A stretch of 20,179 bases of DNA, from NCBI GenBank assembly GCA_016302405.1, contig JAEDNR010000029.1:1-20179 (forward strand), read 5' to 3'. The translations under genes were made by a program, and so were the position numbers. The DNA is from Oscillospiraceae bacterium. GTDB lineage: Bacteria; Bacillota; Clostridia; Oscillospirales; Oscillospiraceae. Shown one piece after another: positions 7,932-14,616 of the stretch. Numbering within the stretch: position 1 is the first letter of the stretch; each line of letters starts with the position of its first letter. Under the pieces are notes generated by a model, which was not told the origin of the DNA, made no database searches, and was given only the letters and a program-made list of their open reading frames with translations.

Positions 7932-8836
7932 GACTGACAGAGCAGGGGTTCCTGCTGCTTACCAGTCATTTAGGAAACCCGGACCGCCGGCCCCTTACCC
8001 CGCCCCAGCTTCGGCTGCTGACAAAACGGATGGCCCAGATGCCGAAGCCAGAGGAAGACGGTGCTCTGGAACCGAAGCACCTGATCGCCCTGGGCTTAGA
8101 CTGGGATCTTTCTGAGCGAATTGTCGCCCTGTTGGAGGAAACCGAACTGCTGGAATGGTACCTGCAGCGGGCCCGGCGGCTGGGCTGCGTCCCCATCACC
8201 CGTTCCCATCCTAGGTATCCTGTGCGGCTTCGCCGCCGTCTCGGTCCGGAAAGCCCCGGCTGTCTGTGGGCGAAAGGGGATTTATCCCTTCTGGATGCTC
8301 CCTCCGCTGCCCTTGTGGGCAGCCGGGATCTGAACCCGCGGAACCGGGAATTTGCCGCTCAGGCGGGCACTCAGGCCGCAAGGCAGGGATTCGCCCTGGT
8401 TTCCGGCAACGCAAGGGGTGCGGACACGGTCGGACAAAACGCCTGTCTCGCCGCTGACGGTCAGGTGATTTGTGTGATCGCCGACGAGCTGCACACCAAG
8501 TGCGAGCAGCCCGGGATGCTCTATATCAGCGAGGAAGACTATGACGCTCCCTTTTCTGCCCAGCGGGCGCTGCACCGGAACCGGGTCATTCATGCGCTGG
8601 GAGAAGTCACCATCGCCGCCCAATGTAACTACAAAAAGGGCGGTACCTGGGACGGAGCGACAACCAATCTTCGTTACGGCTTCACACCCCTGTGCTGCTT
8701 CCGGGACGGAAGCCAGGCCTCCCTGGAGCTGGAACAGATGGGTGCGCAGTTAATCAGTATGGATGAACTATCGGATCTGGGCGCTCTGAGCCGCACCGGA
8801 AGTTTCTTTGAAAACATTCTGCACGAAGATTTTTAA
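7928..8836 (+). CDS. DprA/Smf-like DNA-processing family protein (divergent)
   Basis: The 302-aa protein has a DprA-type Rossmann fold: a strand ending in ALVGSRDL (about residues 127-134), the phosphate-binding loop VSGNARGADTVG (about 159-170), and the RNRVIHAL and KGGTWDGAT regions corresponding to the RNR and SG motifs of DprA. The N-terminal 100 residues are helical. DprA loads RecA on incoming single-stranded DNA in natural transformation. Here GNARGAD replaces the usual GxARGID, QNACL replaces AHxxAL, and the C-terminal winged helix seen in many DprA proteins is absent. It may therefore be a paralogue with another nucleotide- or DNA-binding role. Translation probably starts at the TTG at 7928, inside the helicase stop (TTGA), with AAGAGG upstream; no internal ATG precedes the conserved part. 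Confidence 0.8.
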   Translation: MRLTEQGFLLLTSHLGNPDRRPLTPPQLRLLTKRMAQMPKPEEDGALEPKHLIALGLDWDLSERIVALLEETELLEWYLQRARRLGCVPITRSHPRYPVRLRRRLGPESPGCLWAKGDLSLLDAPSAALVGSRDLNPRNREFAAQAGTQAARQGFALVSGNARGADTVGQNACLAADGQVICVIADELHTKCEQPGMLYISEEDYDAPFSAQRALHRNRVIHALGEVTIAAQCNYKKGGTWDGATTNLRYGFTPLCCFRDGSQASLELEQMGAQLISMDELSDLGALSRTGSFFENILHEDF

Positions 8837-8870
8837 GCGGCGGGTCACATCTGATCCGCCGCGTTTCTTT
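8837..8870 (+). terminator. Rho-independent terminator of the helicase/DprA-like operon
   Basis: An 11-bp stem (8837-8847 with 8852-8862, one G-T wobble) with a CATC loop is followed by GTTTCTTT. It begins directly after the stop codon at 8834-8836. Confidence 0.85.
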
Positions 8871-8959
8871 GTATCAGGACCCGGTTCACAGACAATCCGT
8901 GTGGCAAATTGTTTTTTCCTTAAAATTAAGCCGTACCAGTAGCATTTTCCGTTTTGCTA

Positions 8960-8968
8960 TGCTATAAT
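8960..8968 (+). promoter_or_regulatory. Extended -10 promoter of the yfcE-coaX operon
   Basis: TGCTATAAT (8960-8968) is a perfect extended -10. No good -35 is found at 17 bp, which is usual for this class. The start codon of the phosphodiesterase follows 33 bp later. Confidence 0.6.
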
Positions 8969-9001
8969 CTCCCTATCCAGAAAAAAGGAATACAGGTATA
9001 T

Positions 9002-9499
9002 ATGAAAATACTGGTTTTATCCGATTCTCATTCTTATTCGGATTTTATGCAGCGGTGTATGGAAGCTTGCCGTCCGGATGCCGTGATCCATCTGGGAGAT
9101 TACGTCAGTGACGGCAAGGAACTCAGTCTCCTGTACCCCGGGGTTCCTTTCTATCAGGTGCCCGGAAATTGTGATTCCTACCGCTGCGATCCGTGCATGA
9201 TGCATACCATTATCGTGAACCTTTCCGGCGCCAGACTGATGCTGACCCACGGGCATCACTATTATGTCAAAGAAAGCACTTACAGGCTCCTTCGTGAGGC
9301 AAGGCGGGCCAAGGTTGACGCGGTTCTATACGGTCATACCCATTGTGTGGACTGCCACCAGGAGGAGGATGGTTTGTGGGTGCTGAACCCCGGCAGCGCG
9401 GGCTACTTCGGCGGCAGCGCCGGATGGATGGAAACTGAAAACGGAAAGATTCTCAGATGCCGCACTCTGCGCAAAGAAGATTTGGAGGCTATGAAATGA
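9002..9499 (+). CDS. YfcE/MJ0936-type metallophosphodiesterase
   Basis: The protein (165 aa) shows every metal-binding motif of the small calcineurin-like phosphoesterases: DSHS (D8, H10), GDY (D33), GNCD (N56), THGH (H83) and GHTH (H112, H114). Family members hydrolyse phosphodiester bonds with two metal ions; the physiological substrate is generally unknown. The length is typical. The ATG at 9002 is chosen because the first beta strand MKILVLSDSHS starts there and AGG lies 6 nt upstream; an in-frame ATG at 8954 would place the start before the promoter -10. Its stop overlaps the start of coaX (ATGA), so the two are co-translated. Confidence 0.9.
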   Translation: MKILVLSDSHSYSDFMQRCMEACRPDAVIHLGDYVSDGKELSLLYPGVPFYQVPGNCDSYRCDPCMMHTIIVNLSGARLMLTHGHHYYVKESTYRLLREARRAKVDAVLYGHTHCVDCHQEEDGLWVLNPGSAGYFGGSAGWMETENGKILRCRTLRKEDLEAMK

Positions 9500-10272
9500 T
9501 TCTGGCAGTTGATATTGGAAATTCCAACATTGTAATCGGTGGAATTCACGACGATACGATTGTTTTTGAGGCACGGCTCCGGACGGACGCTACCAAGACT
9601 TCCGACGAATACTGTGTCGATATTAAGATGATTTTGGATATTTACCGCGTAAGTCGGGATACTATTGAAGGATCCATTGTATCCTCCGTCGTTCCCCAGG
9701 TCCTGAATTCCATCAAAACCGCGCTTTTGAAGCTCACCGGCAAAAACTGCCTGGTGGTTGGGCCCGGTCTTAAAACCGGCCTGAACATCCGGATCGAAAA
9801 TCCATCCCAGACCGGCGCGGATCTGGTGGTTGGTGCCGTTGCCGCCCTGAAGCTCCATAAGCCGCCGCTGATTATCATCGATATGGGTACCGCCACCACC
9901 ATCACGGTTTTGGACGAAAGCGGCGCGCTGATCGGCGGCTGCATCTGCCCCGGCGTACGGATCTCCCTGGACGCCTTGACCGAACGGACTGCTCTGCTTC
10001 CCGGTCTTCAGCTGGACAAGCCCAAAGCTGCCATTGGCCGCAACACCATCGAGTGCATGCGCAGCGGAATCATGCTTGGCAGCGCCTGTATGCTGGACGG
10101 CATGATCGCCAGAATGGAAGAGGAGCTTGGGAAGACTGCAACCGTAATTGCCACAGGCGGCATTTCCAAGTTTATCATTCCCCTGTGCAAGACGCCCATG
10201 CACTACGAAAAGGATCTGCTGCTCAAAGGGCTGAATTTGCTGTACCAGGAAAACCGGCGGGAGATCAGGTAA
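9496..10272 (+). CDS. coaX: Type III pantothenate kinase
   Basis: CoaX phosphorylates pantothenate in the first committed step of coenzyme A synthesis and is not inhibited by CoA. The 258-aa protein has the ASKHA-fold motifs: phosphate-1 DIGNSNIVIGG (6-16), the GADLVVG motif with the catalytic aspartate D109, phosphate-2 DMGTATTITVLD (129-140), and the GGCICPGVRISLDAL segment just after. GGAGG lies 7 nt before the ATG at 9496. The upstream 39 nt of open frame belong to the overlapping phosphodiesterase gene. Its last 8 bp overlap the end of the convergent 53-aa peptide gene, leaving no room for a separate terminator. Confidence 0.95.
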   Translation: MILAVDIGNSNIVIGGIHDDTIVFEARLRTDATKTSDEYCVDIKMILDIYRVSRDTIEGSIVSSVVPQVLNSIKTALLKLTGKNCLVVGPGLKTGLNIRIENPSQTGADLVVGAVAALKLHKPPLIIIDMGTATTITVLDESGALIGGCICPGVRISLDALTERTALLPGLQLDKPKAAIGRNTIECMRSGIMLGSACMLDGMIARMEEELGKTATVIATGGISKFIIPLCKTPMHYEKDLLLKGLNLLYQENRREIR

Positions 10273-10426
10273 TTGCTGCCAGAAATACCAGCGCGGCAAG
10301 CAGCCCCAGTCCCGAGGCAATGGCGGTGGCAATGTCCAGCGCCTTATGGAGATAGTAGCTGCTGCCGGCAGCGTTGGGATAGGCAGGGCAGCTTCTGTGA
10401 CTTGTCTGTCTTCTTGTGTTTTTCAT
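10265..10426 (-). CDS. Small single-span membrane peptide (53 aa), unknown function
   Basis: This short gene has a strong ribosome site (AAGGAGG, 7 nt spacer) before ATG at 10426 and a TGA at 10265-10267. The product is basic at its N-terminus (MKNTRRQTSHR), has a polar middle with Tyr-Tyr, and ends in one hydrophobic helix of about 20 residues rich in Ala, Leu and Gly. A C-terminal tail anchor or single-pass peptide fits. It is convergent with coaX, overlaps it by 8 bp, and is divergent from the 141-aa membrane protein gene. A weak promoter candidate (TGGTAAACT near 10480-10490 on the minus strand) lies upstream. I do not recognise the family. The ribosome site and hydrophobic pattern make it a real-looking gene. 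Confidence 0.65.
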   Translation of the reverse strand: MKNTRRQTSHRSCPAYPNAAGSSYYLHKALDIATAIASGLGLLAALVFLAAIT

Positions 10427-10531
10427 ATCGGTTCCTCCTTATGTTCCGTGCTTTTGGCGCACCTTATTTACGCTGTGCAGTTTACCACAGATAGGGAGAC
10501 ATAAAGAGGACTTTATTAATGGAGGGAAATC

Positions 10532-10957
10532 ATGAATTTACTCAAGGGTAAAAAGGATCCGGTACAGGATTCCTCTGCCGAAACGAAAAAGGAACCCGTC
10601 GGAAATTCCTTTGCCGCCGGCTATAATAAGTTTAAGCAGATCATGGGGAAGATCATTATGACGCTCTACCATCTGCGTAAGGTTGTCATGGCTGTACCGG
10701 TCGCCTATGTCGCTCTGCGGATGGCCGCCTATAATATGTCCCATCTGCCGGAGCAGGTGGGCGTAAACCTGCAGACCACAGGAGAGTTTGCCATGCAGAT
10801 CAGCCGCTACGCGGCGGTGATCGGACCTCTGGGAATCACCGCCGGATGTCTGGTGATGATGTTCTTTTCCAGGAAAGCCATGTACGCCTGGGCCATCAGT
10901 ATTTTCACTTTGGCGCTGCCAATACTGCTGCTGGTCAGCAACATGTATCCGGCATAA
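10532..10957 (+). CDS. Small integral membrane protein (141 aa), unknown function
   Basis: After a charged N-terminus rich in Lys and Glu (residues 1-45), three hydrophobic segments follow at about 48-70, 92-112 and 117-138. The protein probably sits in the cytoplasmic membrane with a short loop between spans 1 and 2 (SHLPEQVGVNLQTTGEF). GGAGGG lies 6 nt before the ATG, and the frame has no upstream alternative. No catalytic motif is visible and I do not recognise the family. It is divergent from the 53-aa membrane peptide and precedes the short transcript unit at 11016-11181. Confidence 0.75.
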   Translation: MNLLKGKKDPVQDSSAETKKEPVGNSFAAGYNKFKQIMGKIIMTLYHLRKVVMAVPVAYVALRMAAYNMSHLPEQVGVNLQTTGEFAMQISRYAAVIGPLGITAGCLVMMFFSRKAMYAWAISIFTLALPILLLVSNMYPA

Positions 10958-10963
10958 TGTGCG

Positions 10964-10996
10964 CAAGGATTCTTTTTGATTTGTTCAAGGATTCTT
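10964..10996. repeat. Tandem 11-bp boxes upstream of a short transcription unit
   Basis: CAAGGATTCTT occurs at 10964-10974 and again at 10986-10996, start to start 22 bp, which puts both copies on the same face of the helix. They lie immediately upstream of the promoter-like -10 at 11016-11021. A nine-base match (AGGATTCTT on the minus strand) occurs at 11885-11893, upstream of the phosphatidyltransferase promoter. This suggests a binding site for a regulator that I cannot name. Confidence 0.4.
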
Positions 10997-11015
10997 CACC
11001 AACTGCCAAGCCGAT

Positions 11016-11021
11016 TATGAT
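11016..11021 (+). promoter_or_regulatory. Likely -10 of a short transcription unit
   Basis: TATGAT at 11016-11021 sits in an AT-rich TATGATATAGTATAC run. A weak -35 (TTCTTC, 10992-10997) lies 18 bp upstream and overlaps the second CAAGGATTCTT box. Transcription would run to the hairpin at 11147-11171. Confidence 0.4.
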
Positions 11022-11057
11022 ATAGTATACCTGCACACGGGGCAGTGGAGGAAACCG

Positions 11058-11156
11058 ATGCCGTGGAAATCTCTGCGGATAAGCCGACGGTGGACTTGTG
11101 ACACGCTGCGCCGGCAGGAAGTCGATTCGTACAACACATACATAAGCCGGGGATGA
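11058..11156 (+). CDS. Possible 32-aa basic peptide in a short transcript
   Basis: A TGGAGG ribosome site with a 6-nt spacer precedes ATG at 11058, and the frame runs 32 codons to a TGA at 11154-11156 that lies in the left arm of the terminator hairpin. The peptide begins MPWKSLRIS, contains RRWTCDTLRRQEVDSYN and ends in SRG, so it is rich in arginine with two tryptophans and one cysteine. No signal peptide or membrane segment is present. It is flanked by its own promoter-like -10 and terminator, giving a transcript of about 150 nt. It could be a real small protein, or the transcript could be a structured RNA in which the frame is incidental. Confidence 0.45.
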   Translation: MPWKSLRISRRWTCDTLRRQEVDSYNTYISRG

Positions 11157-11181
11157 ATCACTCATCCCCGGAAAAATTTTT
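11147..11181 (+). terminator. Terminator hairpin of the short transcript
   Basis: A perfect 10-bp stem (11147-11156 with 11162-11171) with a 5-nt loop is followed by AAAAATTTTT. The stretch of A before the T run is not ideal for termination, so the strength is uncertain. Confidence 0.6.
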
Positions 11182-11186
11182 AGAGG

Positions 11187-11221
11187 AACAAAAAACGGGG
11201 ACGAACCGCTGTTCGCCCCCG
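11187..11221 (-). terminator. Terminator of the phosphatidyltransferase gene
   Basis: On the minus strand, a stem formed by 11211-11221 and 11196-11206 (one internal mismatch) with a 4-nt loop is followed by TTTTTTG. It starts 7 bp after the stop codon at 11228-11230. Confidence 0.8.
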
Positions 11222-11227
11222 ATCATT

Positions 11228-11812
11228 TTACTGTGGTTTTTTCAGGTCTTCAACCTTGGAATTTTTCCCAAAATACGCAAGAATGTAGCTGACAAAGGAG
11301 ACCATCATAAACACCGCGTCAACAACGGCAACGGCTGTAACGGCGGTGTGGGGAAGTCCCGGGAAAAGAACCAGCAGAATCAGGCTGACAAAAAGCACTG
11401 TGGTGCAGATCTTCCCCGGTAAAAGCGCTCCAGGAAGCATCTTCCCATTCCGCAAAGCCACAATCCCAGCAATGAGCTGAAAGCTTTCCTTAATTACAAA
11501 AAGGCCCAGCACCGGGCGCAGCACCGGATAGCGCAGGGACAGACACAGCGTCAGGGTAAACTGGGTTGCCTTATCCGCCACCGGATCCAGCACCTTGCCC
11601 ACCGTGGAGATCATCCCGAACCGCCGGGCGATTTTCCCATCCACCATATCCGTCAGGCAGGAGACCGCCAGGATAGCACCGGCAGTGATATACTGCCCCG
11701 GTTCCCTGGCATTGAGGTAAATAACCACATAGACAGGGATCAGCGCAAGCCGGAACAGGCTTAGCAGATTTGGGATCGTCAGTATTTCTTTTTTCCACTT
11801 CCTGATATCCAT
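11228..11812 (-). CDS. CDP-alcohol phosphatidyltransferase (PgsA or cardiolipin-synthase type)
   Basis: The enzyme class transfers a phosphatidyl group from CDP-diacylglycerol to an alcohol in the membrane. The 194-aa protein carries the complete family signature DGxxARx8Gx3Dx3D within residues about 53-80 (DGKIAR ... GKVLDPVADK), which binds the metal ions and CDP, and about five hydrophobic segments. Size and motif fit phosphatidylglycerophosphate synthase; the substrate cannot be read from the sequence, and a CMP-forming cardiolipin synthase is the main alternative. GGAGGA lies 6 nt before the ATG at 11812. It has its own promoter and terminator and so is monocistronic, between the membrane-protein genes and the sporulation-like cluster. 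Confidence 0.85.
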   Translation of the reverse strand: MDIRKWKKEILTIPNLLSLFRLALIPVYVVIYLNAREPGQYITAGAILAVSCLTDMVDGKIARRFGMISTVGKVLDPVADKATQFTLTLCLSLRYPVLRPVLGLFVIKESFQLIAGIVALRNGKMLPGALLPGKICTTVLFVSLILLVLFPGLPHTAVTAVAVVDAVFMMVSFVSYILAYFGKNSKVEDLKKPQ

Positions 11813-11844
11813 TACAGTCCTCCGGGGCGAATTCTTAAGAAACT

Positions 11845-11873
11845 ATTATAGTCATCTTTTTTCACTTTATCAA
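11845..11873 (-). promoter_or_regulatory. Strong promoter of the phosphatidyltransferase gene
   Basis: On the minus strand, TTGATA (plus 11868-11873) and a perfect TATAAT (plus 11845-11850) are 17 bp apart. The start codon follows 32 bp later. A 12-bp perfect palindrome (AATTCATGAATT, 11897-11908) and a CAAGGATTCTT-like box lie just upstream. Confidence 0.8.
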
Positions 11874-11916
11874 GTGTCCTTGGGAAGAATCCTAAAAATT
11901 CATGAATTCGAAACAA

Positions 11917-12456
11917 TTACTTATCCGCTGACCGGTTCATAAGATCGATGGCAAGGGGATACTGCAGAGCCAAATGCTTCCAGGTTATTTTGTTCAGGTA
12001 TCCGCACATAGGCAGGCCGGATAGATGCTGGAAAGAGGACAGCGCGTCGGCGGTGGGTCCGTCCAGTCTGCCACAAAGGCTAGGGGTGCCGATGCTTCCG
12101 TAAAACTGGGCCATAACAATCAGCATACTCTGTACAATATACAAAAGAGGATTCGTCTCCCCTCCCCGGATCGTTTGGCCCGGATTCAAAAGAACCTCCA
12201 AAAGCTGGGACGGACCCTGGCTTACAAGGGCAGGTTCGCATTCCGCGACAATCGCTTCCCAGGTAGCCTGATTGGTCACACCGGTTGCCGGAAGGCCGTG
12301 CTTGCGCTGAAAATGGGTCACTGCCGCCATGGTCTCCGGGCCGTAGATCCCGTCCGGGATCATGGGAAGATAGCTTTCATCATATTCCGCCAGAACCCGC
12401 AGCATGGTCTGCAAGCTGCGGATCGGCTGACCGATGAAGGATTCCGGGGGTCTCAT
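11917..12456 (-). CDS. Peptidoglycan-binding protein with two PG_binding_1 domains
   Basis: The 179-aa protein has a first PG_binding_1 domain at about residues 8-70 (IPDGIYGPETMAAVTHFQRK...GLPATGVTNQATW) and a second, more degenerate one at about 95-165 (GRLDGPTADALSSFQ...GYLNKITWKHL). No signal peptide or catalytic domain is visible, so it may act in the mother cell on the spore cortex or coat rather than by secretion (inference). AGGAGGTGG lies upstream of the ATG, which overlaps the TGA of the preceding SpoIID-like gene by 4 bp (ATGA). It is the last gene of the cluster; no clear hairpin terminator follows. Confidence 0.85.
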   Translation of the reverse strand: MRPPESFIGQPIRSLQTMLRVLAEYDESYLPMIPDGIYGPETMAAVTHFQRKHGLPATGVTNQATWEAIVAECEPALVSQGPSQLLEVLLNPGQTIRGGETNPLLYIVQSMLIVMAQFYGSIGTPSLCGRLDGPTADALSSFQHLSGLPMCGYLNKITWKHLALQYPLAIDLMNRSADK

Positions 12457-13685
12457 CTTACCACCTCCTGACGCACGGTATCCTGATTCCCAGCGGAAAG
12501 GTCATTCCCCGGGAACTGAGTCATGGTGCTGGTTTGGGAATACCTGGCTCGGGGAACAGTATTCCCCAGGACAGCGGAGGTATAGGGGAATTCCTCGGGA
12601 TTTCGGAAGCTGACATTTTCGATCCCGGAGAACTGGTCGTAGATCTCGTTCCAGGTATCAAAGTCCACTACACCGGTCTGAGGCAGTCCGAAGCGCCGCT
12701 GCGCGGCAAGCACCGCGTTGCGGGTGGCAGAACCGAAAATACCGTCAATTGTCAAAGGCGGGATCTCGGAAATATAGGCGCTGAGGACGCTGAGCATGTA
12801 TTGCAGGTGCTCAACCTTGATTCCCCGATCTCCCATCTCGATGGGATTGGCGTTTGCCCAGGAGATGCCGTAATAGCGGACACCCTGGCTGCGCAGCTCC
12901 GAGAGCCCCACCACCGCGGTATAGATCCGTACAAGGGCATACCAGGTTGCCTGGCCCACGATACCATCCACATCCAGTCCGAAAATCTCCTGGAATTTCC
13001 GTACCGCGGCCTCTGTCTGGGCGCCGAAAATACCGTCCACCGTGGAGATTTTGGGGATTGCCGGATAATTCTGAGAAATCCGATTCAATTCGTTTTGGAT
13101 AACCACCACGCTGGGACCGGTAAAGCCCCGGCGGATGGGCCGTCCGGGGTAGGAAGTCGTCGCGTTCTGGACAGGGGCATTGTTAACGATCTCTATATTG
13201 CCATAGTAGCTTCGCAGGATCTGGACAGAGCTGTAGCCCTGCTGAGCCAGATTCTGGCTGCCCCACTGGCTGAGACCCTCACAGGTCACCGTGGTTCCGT
13301 TGCAGAATTTAGCTGCCAGGGGCTCCACGACCCCCTGGCGGCGGATGTAATCGTTGAACAGTTCATCCACCAACTGGGCGACATTATTAAAGAAGCTTCT
13401 GCCGTTGACAAAAAACTGATCGTAGGCAGTAGAGCTGGTGATGTCAAAATCATAACCCCGGCTGCGGTAGAACTCGGTATAAACCCGGTTCAGGGCAAAA
13501 GAGATAATGGCCAGTATGTTGGCCCGAAGTGCGCTTTCCTCCCAGGTAGGATAGATCTCACTGGACGCTACGTTTTTAACATAGTCCACAAACGTTACGG
13601 TCACATTGGCCGCGGAGGAATCCGGCGGGCCCAGGTGAACCGTGATCCGCTGGGGGATGTAGGGTATGGGACTGACAGGGGGCAA
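12453..13685 (-). CDS. SpoIID-like domain protein with two peptidoglycan-binding domains
   Basis: The N-terminal 165 residues match the SpoIID/LytB lytic transglycosylase pattern. DYVKNVASSEIYPTW at about 34-48 places a glutamate (E43) where SpoIID has its catalytic one, and GLSQWGSQNLAQQG followed by QILRSYYG (137-162) matches the C-terminal SpoIID motif. Two PG_binding_1 domains follow at about 190-255 and 285-350, then a low-complexity tail. SpoIID enzymes thin peptidoglycan during engulfment, so a cortex or spore-envelope role is likely. No signal peptide is seen. The start is TTG at 13685, preceded by a perfect AGGAGGTGAT ribosome site that contains the stop of the upstream gene. This 410-aa protein lies mid-operon. 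Confidence 0.85.
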   Translation of the reverse strand: MPPVSPIPYIPQRITVHLGPPDSSAANVTVTFVDYVKNVASSEIYPTWEESALRANILAIISFALNRVYTEFYRSRGYDFDITSSTAYDQFFVNGRSFFNNVAQLVDELFNDYIRRQGVVEPLAAKFCNGTTVTCEGLSQWGSQNLAQQGYSSVQILRSYYGNIEIVNNAPVQNATTSYPGRPIRRGFTGPSVVVIQNELNRISQNYPAIPKISTVDGIFGAQTEAAVRKFQEIFGLDVDGIVGQATWYALVRIYTAVVGLSELRSQGVRYYGISWANANPIEMGDRGIKVEHLQYMLSVLSAYISEIPPLTIDGIFGSATRNAVLAAQRRFGLPQTGVVDFDTWNEIYDQFSGIENVSFRNPEEFPYTSAVLGNTVPRARYSQTSTMTQFPGNDLSAGNQDTVRQEVVR

Positions 13686-13696
13686 ACAATCACCTC

Positions 13697-14077
13697 CTAG
13701 AGATTTTGCGGCGGCGTCCGGTACTGGACGGACTGGTCAAACTGATTCGGCAGCTCCGATAGCGGGATCATTTCCAGGTCCTGTACCGTAACGGTATCGG
13801 CAAATACCTGTAGATCCTCCGCGTCTATCCGCTCAAAGCCCATAAGGCGGGCATAGAGATTTACATTGGTGAAAGGCTTCTCTCCCGGTTCCGGCTGCTG
13901 GCTCTCATTCTTGTCCGGCACAGGGACTTCAATGGGCGCAATCATCCCGCTGCGGTCCGTCAGACGCATAGCAATCGCGGTGCCGTCCGGGGAAGTGACT
14001 GTCACGGCGACATCCTTGAGCGGAAGCCGCGCGTAACTGGTGTAGGCGCGTACCTGTATGTATCCAATGGATGGCAA
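13697..14077 (-). CDS. Small beta-rich (carboxypeptidase-regulatory-like) protein
   Basis: The 126-aa product begins with strands typical of a CarboxypepD_reg-like or Ig-like beta sandwich (IGYIQVRAYTSYARLPLKDVAVTVTSPDGTAIAMRLTDRSG), then a Pro/Glu-rich linker and a mixed tail. I infer a structural or adaptor role alongside the SpoIID-like enzyme; no catalytic motif is seen. The start is most likely TTG at 14077: AGGAGG (14085-14090) lies 7 nt upstream of it, whereas the ATG at 14083 would have only 1 nt. The gene is first in the three-gene operon. Its ribosome site lies in one arm of a 15-bp inverted repeat. Confidence 0.7.
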   Translation of the reverse strand: MPSIGYIQVRAYTSYARLPLKDVAVTVTSPDGTAIAMRLTDRSGMIAPIEVPVPDKNESQQPEPGEKPFTNVNLYARLMGFERIDAEDLQVFADTVTVQDLEMIPLSELPNQFDQSVQYRTPPQNL

Positions 14078-14131
14078 GCGCATCCCTCCTTTCGCTTTCG
14101 CCTATATCCTATGCGGGAGGGATGCGCCTTG
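14075..14131 (-). repeat. Inverted repeat covering ribosome site and start of the 126-aa gene
   Basis: Positions 14075-14089 and 14116-14131 are complementary over 15 bp with one bulged base; the loop is 26 nt. On the minus-strand RNA the 3' arm contains AGGAGG and the TTG start, so the hairpin would block translation if a transcript came from upstream. The 5' arm lies between the -35 and -10 of the sigma-K-like promoter, so a transcript from that promoter would lack it. Confidence 0.6.
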
Positions 14132-14133
14132 TG
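14105..14133 (-). promoter_or_regulatory. Sigma-K-like promoter of the SpoIID-like cluster
   Basis: On the minus strand, CACA (plus 14130-14133) and CATAGGATA (plus 14105-14113) are 16 bp apart. This agrees with the B. subtilis sigma-K consensus (mACm, 16-17 bp, CATAnnnTA). The predicted transcript starts near 14098, giving a leader of about 20 nt that contains the ribosome site. A single short motif can match by chance; the sporulation-like genes downstream make it more credible. Confidence 0.5.
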
Positions 14134-14172
14134 CCCGGACACGTCAGAAAGGACTGAGGGTTTTTTGAAAAC

Positions 14173-14601
14173 TTACAGGTACCCCTGCATCTGACGGATG
14201 TTAGCGGTCTCGGTATCCAGCAGCTTCTGGGACAGGGCGCAAACCTGCTCATCCTGCTGCGCGAATTGATGGATGTCCTTCAGCCCCTTGACCATGCCCC
14301 TGGTATTGCCCTGGATCATCATGTCCGCAATTTTGGAATCCGCATTCTGCCCCGCCAGCTTCATTCGGGTCATCATATTGGACATGGCCCGGACAGCGGG
14401 GTCCAGCTCCGGAAGCTCCCAGCCCCGCTGGGTCGCAATGGCATGGGCCTCCGACTCAATGCTGTCATACTCCTGAAGCTGGGATTCCAGAGCCTTGCGC
14501 AGGCTGGGGCGCATGCTGGTATCGAGCACACTGCGAATGCCAATCTGTCCCATCTGCGTGGTTTTCAGAAGGGAGGAAAGAATCTGCTTGCTGTTTTTCA
14601 T
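14173..14601 (-). CDS. Helical protein, ferritin-like/spore coat CotF-reminiscent (142 aa)
   Basis: The protein is predicted almost entirely helical and has an amphipathic pattern consistent with a four-helix bundle. Notable segments are QIGIRSVLDTSMRPSLRKALESQLQ split by short turns, an E-x2-E-x2-A-x-A-x3-RGWELP motif near residues 48-64, and a Met-rich stretch AMSNMMTRM. The glutamate-helix-RGW arrangement recalls CotF/DUF-type coat proteins, but I cannot confirm the family. The ATG at 14601 is chosen because GGGTGAT lies before it and the conserved helical part starts there; the upstream in-frame codons extend past the promoter. It is preceded by a sigma-G-like promoter and precedes the SpoIID-like cluster, all minus strand. 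Confidence 0.7.
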   Translation of the reverse strand: MKNSKQILSSLLKTTQMGQIGIRSVLDTSMRPSLRKALESQLQEYDSIESEAHAIATQRGWELPELDPAVRAMSNMMTRMKLAGQNADSKIADMMIQGNTRGMVKGLKDIHQFAQQDEQVCALSQKLLDTETANIRQMQGYL

Positions 14602-14616
14602 ATTTATCACCCGCAA

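Noticed and set aside
11022..11181. 6S RNA or SRP RNA in the short transcript
   Set aside because: I could not find the SRP GGAAG-type motif or the large open bubble of 6S RNA. It is kept as an unassigned short transcript.
12534..13700. A long plus-strand frame opposite the SpoIID-like gene
   Set aside because: The opposite strand encodes the matching SpoIID and peptidoglycan-binding motifs and has a perfect ribosome site.
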